From: Sedimentibacter sp.
GTDB lineage: Bacteria > Bacillota > Clostridia > Tissierellales > Sedimentibacteraceae
NCBI GenBank assembly: GCA_029256005.1
Contig: JAQSYS010000147.1
Span: 1 to 5,360, forward strand
Direction of reading: 5' to 3'
Length of the DNA stretch: 5,360 bases
Shown: positions 1-5,360 of the stretch, one piece after another
Position numbering within the stretch: the first letter of the stretch is position 1
Layout of the letters: each line of letters begins with the position of its first letter
Translations under genes and position numbers: made by a program
The notes under the pieces: model-generated
The model's database searches: none
The model's input: only the letters and a program-made list of their open reading frames with translations
What the model was told of the DNA's origin: nothing

Positions 1-98
1 CTACAATTTTTACACTTATCACCACATGGCAGGACCTTTTTAACTAATATTGTTGCTGTATCTCCTTTTTTTTCTTCAATTATGCCAATCAGTGCCAT
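1..98 (-). CDS. RseC/MucC-family (SoxR reducing system-like) protein, N-terminal part
   Basis: This is the first 32 codons of a gene that runs off the left edge. It starts at the ATG at 98..96, behind a good Shine-Dalgarno (AAAGGA) about 6 nt upstream. The visible protein begins MALIGIIEEKKGD, continues with a short beta-rich stretch (TATILVKK) and reaches a cysteine cluster, PCGDKCKNC, at residues 24-32 (Cys25, Cys29, Cys32). A small N-terminal beta domain followed by closely spaced cysteines is the hallmark of the RseC/MucC family. Family members are small membrane proteins linked to SoxR reduction and Rnf-type electron transport in proteobacteria; the role in Clostridia is poorly defined. 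The transmembrane part would lie outside the window. The start is 24 bp after the permease stop with no terminator between, so co-transcription with the exporter is possible, although a functional link is not evident. The family call rests on only 32 residues. Confidence 0.68.
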   Translation of the reverse strand, partial: MALIGIIEEKKGDTATILVKKVLPCGDKCKNC

Positions 99-122
99 AT
101 TATTCCTTTCAATGATTTATTT

Positions 123-1361
123 TTATTCATATCTTAAGGCATCAATAGGATCAGATTTTGCTGCCTTCTTAGCAGGATAATACCCAAAAAATATTCCTAT
201 AATCATTGAAAAAACTACCGCTATAACAACTGACAAAGGATTTACTACTATTGGAATAGATATAATACTTCCCCCAATCATGACCAGTCCTATACCAAAC
301 ATTGTTCCAACCATTCCCCCAAAGGCAGACAATGTTGCAGATTCAATTAAAAATTGAAACAGTACATCCTTAGTTCTTGCACCTAATGCTTTTTTTATTC
401 CAATTTCTCTGGTTCTTTCGGTAACAGAAACAAGCATAATGTTCATTATTCCTATACCTCCAACCAAGAGTGAAATTGCAGCAATTGCTGCAACCGCAAC
501 AGACATACCTCCTACAACTCCGTTTAAAGTCGCTTGATCTTCTTCAACTGTATAAAATTGATAATTTTCAACTTCTCTGTTTTTTAAATTTGCAACATAC
601 TTTAGCATATCGTCTCCAACATCACTGACCGATGAGTTATCTGCCACAAAAATATCTAAAGCATAAAAACCATAGCTAGATGAAAAAGCCATTGTAAAAG
701 GTACATAGCTGTCTTCATAAATGTCTTGACCATTAAGAAGTGATAATACAGGGGACTCTTCATTTTTATATACTCCTACTATCAGCAGTTCCTCTAAATA
801 ATCTCCTATTTTAACCTTTATTGTTTGCCCTGTAGCATTTTCTTTATTAAATAGTTTTAATGCTGCATTTTGCTCTAATACTATTACTTTGCTTTTTCTG
901 TCTACATCACCTTTGTTAATCATTCTTCCATAAAGCATTTTAACATGTTGCACTGTATCAAATCCATAGTCAACACATGCCATATTTAACTTTATTACTC
1001 GTTTGTTAACCGTAACATCGCTTCTTAAAGACTCAGAAGGGCATATGTAAGTTATTTTGTCGCTGAATCTTTCCTTCAACAGTTCAATATCATCCAAGTA
1101 AAAAAAGTCTGTGGAACGAAATTCTTCGACATTATAAACATAAAAATAAGCACGATTTTTTCCTATATCCTTGTAAATATCATCCATTACTCCTTTCATA
1201 CTATCACCAATTGATACTATTGCAATAACGGAGCTTATACCAATAATAATTCCAAGCATTGTAAGAAGTGACCTCATTTTATTGGACAAAATAGATTGAA
1301 AAGCTATCTTAATATTTTCTAACCAGATAATTTTAAAGCACCTCCCTCTTTCTGTCTTCAA
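123..1361 (-). CDS. MacB/FtsX-type ABC exporter permease (YknZ-like)
   Basis: This is the membrane subunit of an MFP-ABC exporter. In the 412-residue reading, TM1 is at about 31-54 (after SNKMRSLLTMLGIIIG, a classic MacB/FtsX N-terminal motif). A large extracytoplasmic MacB-type domain follows at about 55-283, then TM2 at about 284-311, the conserved cytoplasmic motif SVTERTREIGIKKALGA at 312-328, TM3 at about 333-363 and TM4 at about 374-396. The C-terminus, PAKKAAKSDPIDALRYE, is also typical. The four-TM layout and length fit stand-alone permeases such as YknZ, unlike E. coli MacB, where the ATPase is fused. The coordinates use a TTG at 1361, which has no convincing Shine-Dalgarno, and its first ten residues come from an alternative frame of the ATPase tail. 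A strong GGGAGGTG site at 1346..1339 instead favours an ATT start at 1331, giving 402 residues that begin M(I)IWLENIKIAF, as relatives do. The substrate cannot be told from sequence; relatives export macrolides, toxins, peptides or lipoproteins. Confidence 0.95.
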   Translation of the reverse strand: MKTERGRCFKIIWLENIKIAFQSILSNKMRSLLTMLGIIIGISSVIAIVSIGDSMKGVMDDIYKDIGKNRAYFYVYNVEEFRSTDFFYLDDIELLKERFSDKITYICPSESLRSDVTVNKRVIKLNMACVDYGFDTVQHVKMLYGRMINKGDVDRKSKVIVLEQNAALKLFNKENATGQTIKVKIGDYLEELLIVGVYKNEESPVLSLLNGQDIYEDSYVPFTMAFSSSYGFYALDIFVADNSSVSDVGDDMLKYVANLKNREVENYQFYTVEEDQATLNGVVGGMSVAVAAIAAISLLVGGIGIMNIMLVSVTERTREIGIKKALGARTKDVLFQFLIESATLSAFGGMVGTMFGIGLVMIGGSIISIPIVVNPLSVVIAVVFSMIIGIFFGYYPAKKAAKSDPIDALRYE

Positions 1362-2025
1362 TTATTGAGCCGTCCCTGAACACTATGACTCTGTCAGCAT
1401 ATTCTGCCAATTCAGGTTCATGGGTTACCAATATTATACTGTTTCCCTCTTTGTTAAGACTTCTGAATATCTCCATAATTTCTTCAGAAGACTGGGTGTC
1501 TAAATTTCCGGTTGGTTCATCAGCGAAAATTAACGGCGGATTATTTGCCAGTGATCTCGCTATTGCAACTCTTTGCTTTTGTCCCCCTGACAACTCATTA
1601 GGTAGATGATTTATTCTATCTGAAAGCCCTACTTTTTCTAATAATTCAATTGCTCTTTGTTTTCTCTTAGGTGCTTTTATTTTAGCATAAACCATAGGTA
1701 GCTCAACATTACTCAATACATTTGTCCTTGGTATGAGATTAAAAGCTTGAAATACAAAACCTATTTTTTTATTTCTTATTGCTGAAAGCTCATCCTGGCT
1801 AAGTTTGCTTACATCTGTTCCTTCTAGAAGGTATTCACCAGATGTAGGTCTGTCAAGGCAACCCAAAATATTCATCAATGTTGACTTGCCAGAACCTGAT
1901 TGTCCCATAATTGCTATAAATTCTCCATGCTGTATTTCTAAATTTATATTTTTTAAAGCATGAACCTCTACTGCACCGTTTTTATATATTTTATTTAAAC
2001 TTTTAATTGTTATCAAATTACTCAT
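1333..2025 (-). CDS. ABC transporter ATP-binding protein, LolD/MacB/YknY type
   Basis: This is the cytoplasmic ATPase that powers the exporter. With the ATG at 2025 it has 230 residues, the usual size for this family and for B. subtilis YknY. Motifs are complete: Walker A GQSGSGKST at 41-49, Q-loop Gln93 in FVFQAFNLIP, signature LSGGQ at 145-149, Walker B LIFADE at 165-170 with catalytic Glu170, D-loop NLD at 174-176 and switch His202 in VTHE. The segment LGCLDRPTSGEYLLEG is typical of the LolD/MacB group. The ATG is preceded by GAAGGG 7 nt upstream and lies 4 bp after the adaptor stop. A TTG at 2058 would extend the frame by 11 residues (MLIQIKQKGKA), but those residues are an out-of-frame reading of the adaptor gene and are not family-like. 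The TAA stop is one base before the likely permease start, so the three exporter genes are one translationally coupled operon. Confidence 0.97.
   Translation of the reverse strand: MSNLITIKSLNKIYKNGAVEVHALKNINLEIQHGEFIAIMGQSGSGKSTLMNILGCLDRPTSGEYLLEGTDVSKLSQDELSAIRNKKIGFVFQAFNLIPRTNVLSNVELPMVYAKIKAPKRKQRAIELLEKVGLSDRINHLPNELSGGQKQRVAIARSLANNPPLIFADEPTGNLDTQSSEEIMEIFRSLNKEGNSIILVTHEPELAEYADRVIVFRDGSIIEDRKREVL
1339..1346 (-). promoter_or_regulatory. Strong Shine-Dalgarno for the permease, aligned with an ATT start
   Basis: GGGAGGTG lies inside the last codons of the ATPase gene. No ATG, GTG or TTG in the permease frame follows at a usable distance. The first plausible codon is ATT at 1331..1329, 7 nt after the site and one base after the ATPase stop TAA (1335..1333). 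An overlap of this kind would couple translation of the permease to that of the ATPase. ATT starts are rare but real (infC is the known example). Confidence 0.6.
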
Positions 2026-2029
2026 AGCT

Positions 2030-3259
2030 TTACCCTTCTGCTTTATTTGGATTAACAATCATGCCGTCTGTAAAGCTTAAATCAGGATTTATTATAATTT
2101 TCATTTTTTCCGTTAACTCACTGCTTTGAATTTGTGTTTCTAAATCAGTTTCTAATCCTGTTTCAACAGCTATCGATTTTATTGAATTATCTTCATTTAA
2201 TACAAATACTTTATTTTGACTGTTTTCATCTGAAATAATTGCGCCGGACGGTACTGCAAAAATTTCATCTGCTCTGTCAACCTTAATTTTAGCTGTTGCA
2301 ATAACACCAGCTATTAAATTATCTGGTCTTTGTGTAATATCAATAACAACTGGAATTATTCTTTCCATTGTGTTATTGTCCTTTTGTTCAGCTGTAGGTG
2401 AAATTCTTGCCACAACTCCCTTTGCAGTTTCATTTCTCATCACATCTGAGAATATCTCAACCTCTTGTCCTATCCTTATTTTCCCAATATCATATTCGCT
2501 TACAGACACCTTCATTTGCAATTTGTTTAAGTTTTCAACCACAAACATTGCCTTTTCTTCAGAATCTTTAGCATATCTTCCAAGATTTACATTAACTCTT
2601 GTTATAGTTCCGTCTATAGGGCTTTTTATAAATACCTTATCCAAATCTTCCTTTTTCTTTTCTAACTCTTGTTTCTTTATTTCAATGTTCTTCAATTCAG
2701 CTAATGATGAAACAACCTTTCCGTTTGAAACATTAAAGCTTTCTAATCCTTTTCTGGCTTCATTTAAACTGCTTTCAATTTTATCAAATGCATCCCTAGT
2801 AATAATATCACTTTCTAACAATCCCTTGTTCTGTTCATAGCTTTCTTCTAATTCTTTTACATTGCTAAGTGCTTTATCATATTCTATCTGCATTGACTTG
2901 ATTTTTTCCTGATGTTCAAGTTGTGCAAGTTCTATTTGATTTTCTTCTGAAGCTATTTGTTCATTTAACTCTTCACTGTCTAATACTGCTAAAATTTGAT
3001 CCTTTTGTACTATATCTCCTTCTTTTACTTTTATATCTATAATTTCATAGTTTAAAGGTGATACTACATCAGCTTTTTCAATGCCCTCTAATGGTGCTTT
3101 AACAGATATAATCTGTTCTATTGTTTTTTTCTCCAGCTCAGATATATTTACAAACACCTCAGCAGGACCTTTATTTTGGTTAACTAAAACAATAATTGAT
3201 ACTACAACTACAAGTGCAAATACAAAAATTAAAAACTTCTTTTTAGATATTTTTTTCAT
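2030..3259 (-). CDS. HlyD/RND-family membrane fusion (adaptor) protein, YknX-like
   Basis: This 409-residue protein is the extracytoplasmic adaptor of the exporter. A positively charged start (MKKISKKKF) leads into one membrane anchor at about 8-27, with no lipobox cysteine. The first biotinyl-lipoyl half (YEIIDIKVKEGDIVQKDQIL, residues 71-90) is followed by a long Glu/Lys/Gln-rich coiled-coil hairpin at about 97-205. The second lipoyl half is IKSPIDGTITRVNVNLGRYA at 211-230. A beta-barrel domain covers about 246-328, and a membrane-proximal domain (FAVPSGAII, then KVFVL) runs to the C-terminus. In Gram-positives such adaptors assemble on a MacB-like permease without an outer-membrane channel. 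The ATG at 3259 has AGGGAG 6 nt upstream. It is the first gene of the exporter operon, and a promoter and repeat operator lie just upstream. The adaptor stop is 4 bp before the ATPase start. Confidence 0.95.
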   Translation of the reverse strand: MKKISKKKFLIFVFALVVVVSIIVLVNQNKGPAEVFVNISELEKKTIEQIISVKAPLEGIEKADVVSPLNYEIIDIKVKEGDIVQKDQILAVLDSEELNEQIASEENQIELAQLEHQEKIKSMQIEYDKALSNVKELEESYEQNKGLLESDIITRDAFDKIESSLNEARKGLESFNVSNGKVVSSLAELKNIEIKKQELEKKKEDLDKVFIKSPIDGTITRVNVNLGRYAKDSEEKAMFVVENLNKLQMKVSVSEYDIGKIRIGQEVEIFSDVMRNETAKGVVARISPTAEQKDNNTMERIIPVVIDITQRPDNLIAGVIATAKIKVDRADEIFAVPSGAIISDENSQNKVFVLNEDNSIKSIAVETGLETDLETQIQSSELTEKMKIIINPDLSFTDGMIVNPNKAEG

Positions 3260-3286
3260 TTTTCTCTCCCTAATATAATTGCATAA

Positions 3287-3315
3287 AATATAGCATATTC
3301 AGTAAATATTTACCA
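3287..3315 (-). promoter_or_regulatory. Putative exporter-operon promoter: weak -35, extended -10
   Basis: Read on the minus strand, TGGTAA (3315..3310) is a poor -35 match (3 of 6). After a 17-bp spacer comes TATATT (3292..3287), preceded by TG and one base, which makes an extended -10 (TGCTATATT). Transcription would begin near 3280, leaving a leader of about 20 nt that contains the adaptor Shine-Dalgarno at 3271..3266. A weak -35 with direct repeats ending 3 bp upstream is typical of an activator-dependent promoter. This was assigned by eye. Confidence 0.5.
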
Positions 3316-3318
3316 TAA

Positions 3319-3372
3319 CTTAACCTTACACTTTTTTTCATAATCTTACATTATAGTAAGCTTAATTTTACA
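3319..3372 (-). repeat. Three direct repeats TGTAARRTTAWG, probable response-regulator operator
   Basis: On the minus strand the copies are TGTAAAATTAAG (3372..3361), TGTAAGATTATG (3350..3339) and TGTAAGGTTAAG (3330..3319). Copies start 22 and 20 bp apart, about two helical turns, so proteins bound to them would sit on the same DNA face. Copies 1 and 3 match the AgrA/LytTR-type half-site TACAGTTAAG, as I recall it, at 8 of 10 positions; copy 2 matches at 6. The array abuts the -35 of the exporter promoter. An imperfect palindrome, CTTAC-TATAAT-GTAAG (3360..3345), overlaps copy 2. Its TATAAT could act as another -10, but no -35 lies 16-18 bp upstream. Which regulator binds is inferred, not shown. 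Confidence 0.55.
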
Positions 3373-3388
3373 TTAAATTTTTTTCATA

Positions 3389-3469
3389 CTAAGAAAATAA
3401 CTCAGGCTGTCTATTTATAAAACAGACAGCCAAAGCATCAATAGCTATTATCATTAGTATTTTCTTCAT
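3389..3469 (-). CDS. Small ORF, possible AgrD-like autoinducer precursor (short or degenerate)
   Basis: This is a 26-codon ORF in the otherwise unexplained gap between the sigma-like gene and the exporter. It starts MKKILMII, is hydrophobic through residue 15, and ends AVCFINRQPELFS. A basic start, a hydrophobic helix, one cysteine and Gln-Pro-Glu a few residues later is the pattern of clostridial AgrD precursors of cyclic thiolactone signals, where a Cys core is followed by [YHF]QPE-x-P. The neighbouring AgrC-type kinase adds weight. Against it: the stretch before Cys16 is shorter than usual, the tail after QPE lacks the usual acidic/basic extension, no AgrB protease is in the window, and a stem-loop overlaps the Cys-to-Pro codons. 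The ATG at 3469 has GGTGG only 2 nt away. An in-frame GTG at 3475 sits better behind GGAG at 3487..3484 (8 nt), and a TTG at 3478 is also possible. It could be a chance ORF. Confidence 0.35.
   Translation of the reverse strand: MKKILMIIAIDALAVCFINRQPELFS
3405..3431 (-). terminator. Stem-loop, possible weak terminator of the signalling genes
   Basis: Arms GGCTGTCT (3431..3424) and AGACAGCC (3412..3405) pair perfectly over 8 bp around an 11-nt loop. On the minus strand the stem is followed by TGAGTTATTTTCTTAG, which is T-rich but not a clean T-run. On the plus strand AAAGCATCA follows, so minus-strand termination is the better reading. It would end transcripts from the sigma-like gene before the exporter promoter. 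It lies within the small ORF, so it could instead act as an mRNA structure that limits readthrough. Confidence 0.5.
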
Positions 3470-3478
3470 TTCCACCAA

Positions 3479-3922
3479 TTATGCTCCGGTTTCGTTTATA
3501 AAATCTTCATTCAATAAGTCTCTTATTAACTTTCGTCCTTTGTTAAGTTCAAAGTACAGCTCTTTCACACTATATTCCTCTATCTTCATATCTTCTAAAC
3601 TCAATCTAAGAACATCTCTCCAAACTATCAATGTTCTTCTTAATGGGCTAATCGACATCAAAGCATGTTGATAAGGATACTCATATGTATTGTTTTCAAA
3701 TCTTCTGAACAGTTCATCACCTTTTTCATACCCTGTCAAAAACAATCTACATACTTCCTTAGCTGATATGTTAAAAATGGTAGAGTCAACTTTATCAGTA
3801 AGATTTAGAGTATAAAAACAGCTGTTTATTGCCTCAAAAGCTAAATTAGCAGCTTTATTTTCTTCACCTGTGAGTCTGAAGGCTACAGTGTACACTTTTT
3901 TAAAATAATTATCTAAATTCAA
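3479..3922 (-). CDS. Degenerate ECF-type sigma factor-like protein
   Basis: This 147-residue protein keeps the outline of a two-domain ECF sigma factor. Residues 6-33 (YFKKVYTVAFRLTGEENKAA onward) resemble region 2.1-2.2, where a normal sigma has a T-G-D-x-x-x-A-x-D-L-x-Q-E-x-F pattern. Here the helix reads AANLAFEAI and the conserved acidic and Gln-Glu residues are lost. Residues 87-138 (from ALMSISPLRRTLIVWRDVLR to the KLIRDLL segment) match region 4.1-4.2, but the turn of the helix-turn-helix is shortened between LSLEDM and YSVKELY. It may be a divergent sigma factor, or a sigma-derived regulator with reduced core binding. It starts at TTG (3922), chosen because GGAGGGA lies just upstream and no ATG in frame competes. 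The 96-bp gap to the kinase holds no obvious terminator, so it may be co-transcribed with it. No anti-sigma gene follows, only the small ORF. Confidence 0.7.
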   Translation of the reverse strand: MNLDNYFKKVYTVAFRLTGEENKAANLAFEAINSCFYTLNLTDKVDSTIFNISAKEVCRLFLTGYEKGDELFRRFENNTYEYPYQHALMSISPLRRTLIVWRDVLRLSLEDMKIEEYSVKELYFELNKGRKLIRDLLNEDFINETGA

Positions 3923-3927
3923 AGCAG

Positions 3928-3934
3928 TCCCTCC
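3928..3934 (-). promoter_or_regulatory. Shine-Dalgarno fixing the TTG start of the sigma-like gene
   Basis: GGAGGGA lies 5 nt upstream of the TTG at 3922 (7 nt counted from the GGAGG core), which is near-ideal spacing and supports the non-ATG start. Further upstream in the gap (3923..4018) a TATACT at 3957..3952 could be a -10, but nothing like a -35 stands 15-18 bp before it, so no promoter is claimed here. Confidence 0.7.
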
Positions 3935-4018
3935 ATTGCTAAAAAACTATCAGTATAATAACATAAAAATTCTAATAGCGCCGAAGCTTGTAATAATTAA
4001 TATGTTATAATGTAAAAA

Positions 4019-5320
4019 TTAAAAAGCCTTAACTTCATATGATTGATTGTATATTAGCACATCAACGTAAAACATTTTATCCCTGTGGTGTATTTCCATT
4101 GCACCGTTATATTTTTCCAACGATTGCTGCACGCTACCTAGTCCGATTCCATGATTTTCTTTATCTTCTTTTGTTGTTATGAGTTTTCTACCTTCATATT
4201 TCAAATTTCCGTCAAAAGAATTTGAAACATTTATATAAAGCACATTTCTATCCAACTCTGCTGATATTTTTATTAACTTTTCTTCACAATATCGCGCCGC
4301 TTCAATTGCGTTGTCCAAAAGATTTCCCAAGACAACACTTAAATCAAATGGCCTTATGTTAAGTTTATCTGGTACATTTACTTTTATATTAGTTTTTATG
4401 CCAAATGAAACAGCTTTATTAAGCTTATAATTCAATATACTATCTATCTCTGAATTACCCGACTTTGAAAATTCAATTGAATTATCTATACATTCAATAA
4501 AACTTTCCAAATATTCTGATGCTCCTTGTTTGTCATTTTCTTCTATTAGTGACTTAAGTAAAAGAACATGATTTTTAACATCATGTCTAAAGGTTTTTAA
4601 ATTTTCCTGAGACTGAGCTATAACCTCAAGTTGCTTAGAATATGCCATGTTTTGTTGTAACAATAGTACTTTTTCCATTTTTTCATCATAGGATTTCATC
4701 AGGACATCGTATAAATAAAATACAAATACATTTATTACAAACATTATTATTATGCTAATTAAGATTCCAATCAAATTTTCCGAATTTACCTTTAAAATAA
4801 GTATTAGAGATAATATTAATGTGCCTACAGGCATCACAAATATTGAAAGCCATTGTATGTATGAAACTTTAATATCATTTTTAACTAATTTAAAGTTTGA
4901 CAAAAACAACATGACATTATATGTAATTATTTTTATTGTTATCAAGCCTGTTATTAAGGCTAAATTTGAATCCCTAGATACTATAGTTATGTCAAAATAT
5001 CTCATCGTCAGCACTATAGTTGACTCAATAGTCATATGAATCATATAAATTGATATTGTTGCTATCAGCCTTTTTCTCATAGTTGCTTCATAATTATATG
5101 TAATAAAGAAAAACATGATTAAATTAGCAATAACGTTAAGCATGGGGTTGTTAAATGCTAAGAACAATAAGCATATGGTAAAATAATACATCAAATATGA
5201 TGCTATCTCAATTTTTTTGTCAGTTTCCGTACAGTCAAAAAAAATGTTCATATATCTGTAGAGGATATGCGCTCCAAAAGCAGATGTTATTAAATAGACA
5301 GCAGTTACACTATTTGTCAT
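4019..5320 (-). CDS. AgrC/ComD-type (HPK10, GHKL) membrane histidine kinase
   Basis: This 433-residue sensor kinase has six or seven N-terminal membrane segments, at about 4-24, 39-56, 61-76, 84-106, 118-142, 155-178 and 183-207, with little outside the membrane. A dimerisation helix at about 208-245 leads to the H-box FRHDVKNH (244-251), with His246 the likely phosphorylation site. The ATPase domain shows the N-box LGNLLDNAIEAA (331-342) and the G-box GIGLGS (391-396). It lacks the usual DxGxG motif before the G-box, as GHKL/HPK10 kinases do. Relatives sense autoinducing peptides or bacteriocins through the membrane domain and phosphorylate LytTR response regulators. The ATG at 5320 has GAGG 7 nt upstream and overlaps an ORF from the right edge by 11 nt, so a partner gene probably precedes it. 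The ligand cannot be told from sequence; the small ORF at 3389..3469 is a candidate. Confidence 0.92.
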   Translation of the reverse strand: MTNSVTAVYLITSAFGAHILYRYMNIFFDCTETDKKIEIASYLMYYFTICLLFLAFNNPMLNVIANLIMFFFITYNYEATMRKRLIATISIYMIHMTIESTIVLTMRYFDITIVSRDSNLALITGLITIKIITYNVMLFLSNFKLVKNDIKVSYIQWLSIFVMPVGTLILSLILILKVNSENLIGILISIIIMFVINVFVFYLYDVLMKSYDEKMEKVLLLQQNMAYSKQLEVIAQSQENLKTFRHDVKNHVLLLKSLIEENDKQGASEYLESFIECIDNSIEFSKSGNSEIDSILNYKLNKAVSFGIKTNIKVNVPDKLNIRPFDLSVVLGNLLDNAIEAARYCEEKLIKISAELDRNVLYINVSNSFDGNLKYEGRKLITTKEDKENHGIGLGSVQQSLEKYNGAMEIHHRDKMFYVDVLIYNQSYEVKAF

Positions 5321-5360
5321 GGCGCATCCTCATCTTTCTTTGCATTAACTTTTCACGTAC
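5310..5360 (-). CDS. C-terminal tail of an upstream gene, possibly a LytTR response regulator
   Basis: Of the three minus-strand frames at the right edge, only one stays open. It enters the window at 5360 and gives VREKLMQRKMRMRHDK before a TAG at 5312..5310, overlapping the kinase start by 11 nt. Overlap of this kind is common between a response regulator and its kinase. A basic REK-type final helix would suit the end of a LytTR domain, but 16 residues cannot establish a family. It may also be a chance open frame. Confidence 0.35.
   Translation of the reverse strand, partial: VREKLMQRKMRMRHDK

Noticed and set aside
1385..1609. Plus-strand ORF of 74 codons
   Set aside because: It lies wholly antisense to the ATPase gene, whose motifs are intact, and its protein resembles no family; it is a shadow frame.
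2026..2058. TTG start at 2058 extending the ATPase by 11 residues
   Set aside because: The extension overlaps the adaptor gene and is not family-like. The ATG at 2025 has a well-spaced GAAGGG and gives the usual 230 residues.
2370..2840. Plus-strand ORF of 156 codons
   Set aside because: It is antisense to the coiled-coil and barrel region of the adaptor. Its Ser/Phe/Leu-rich composition is what the reverse of Glu/Lys-rich codons gives.
3081..3278. Plus-strand ORF of 65 codons
   Set aside because: It is antisense to the adaptor N-terminus and extends over its ribosome binding site, with no independent support.
3345..3360. Palindrome CTTAC-TATAAT-GTAAG as a separate promoter or repressor site
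   Set aside because: No acceptable -35 lies 16-18 bp upstream, and one arm is part of the second direct repeat, so the symmetry may be incidental.
3923..4018. Possible promoter or terminator between the kinase and the sigma-like gene
   Set aside because: A lone TATACT (3957..3952) has no -35 partner, and the AGC/GCT pairing near 3977..3988 is only 3 bp, too short to be a terminator stem.
4752..5039. Plus-strand ORF of 95 codons
   Set aside because: It is antisense to the kinase membrane domain and has no recognisable motif or good start context.

Overview
This is a strongly AT-rich window in which every supportable gene lies on the minus strand, so the biology reads from right to left. AT-rich codons, TTG starts, purine-rich Shine-Dalgarno sites, an AgrC-type sensor kinase and a split exporter (adaptor, ATPase and permease as separate genes, with no outer-membrane partner) all point to a low-GC Firmicute, most likely of class Clostridia. 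No tRNA, rRNA, CRISPR array or insertion sequence was seen.

Right half, signalling. At the edge is the last 16 codons of an upstream gene, possibly a LytTR-type response regulator, which overlaps the start of a 433-residue histidine kinase of the AgrC/ComD (HPK10, GHKL) type. After a 96-bp gap comes a 147-residue protein that looks like a degenerate ECF sigma factor, starting at TTG behind a strong Shine-Dalgarno. Directly after its stop codon, in the same frame, is a 26-codon ORF too short for routine gene calling. Its hydrophobic N-terminus and Cys-x4-Gln-Pro-Glu core resemble AgrD autoinducer precursors, but it is short and a stem-loop sits inside it.

Middle, regulation. Between the small ORF and the exporter are three direct repeats of TGTAARRTTAWG spaced 22 and 20 bp. 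They lie immediately upstream of a promoter with a poor -35 and an extended -10. This is the layout of a promoter activated by a response regulator, and the repeats resemble LytTR/AgrA sites.

Left half, export. A tightly packed operon encodes a HlyD/YknX-type adaptor, a LolD/MacB/YknY-type ATPase and a MacB/YknZ-type permease. Gene order and the ATPase size match Bacillus subtilis yknXYZ. The permease has a strong Shine-Dalgarno positioned for a non-canonical ATT start. A Cys-rich RseC/MucC-family gene follows 24 bp later and runs off the left edge.

Taken together, the window suggests that a membrane kinase senses a peptide or other extracellular cue and, through a response regulator, switches on an MFP-ABC exporter, with a sigma-like protein and a possible signal peptide between them. 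The gene families are well supported. The regulatory link and the signal peptide are inferences.
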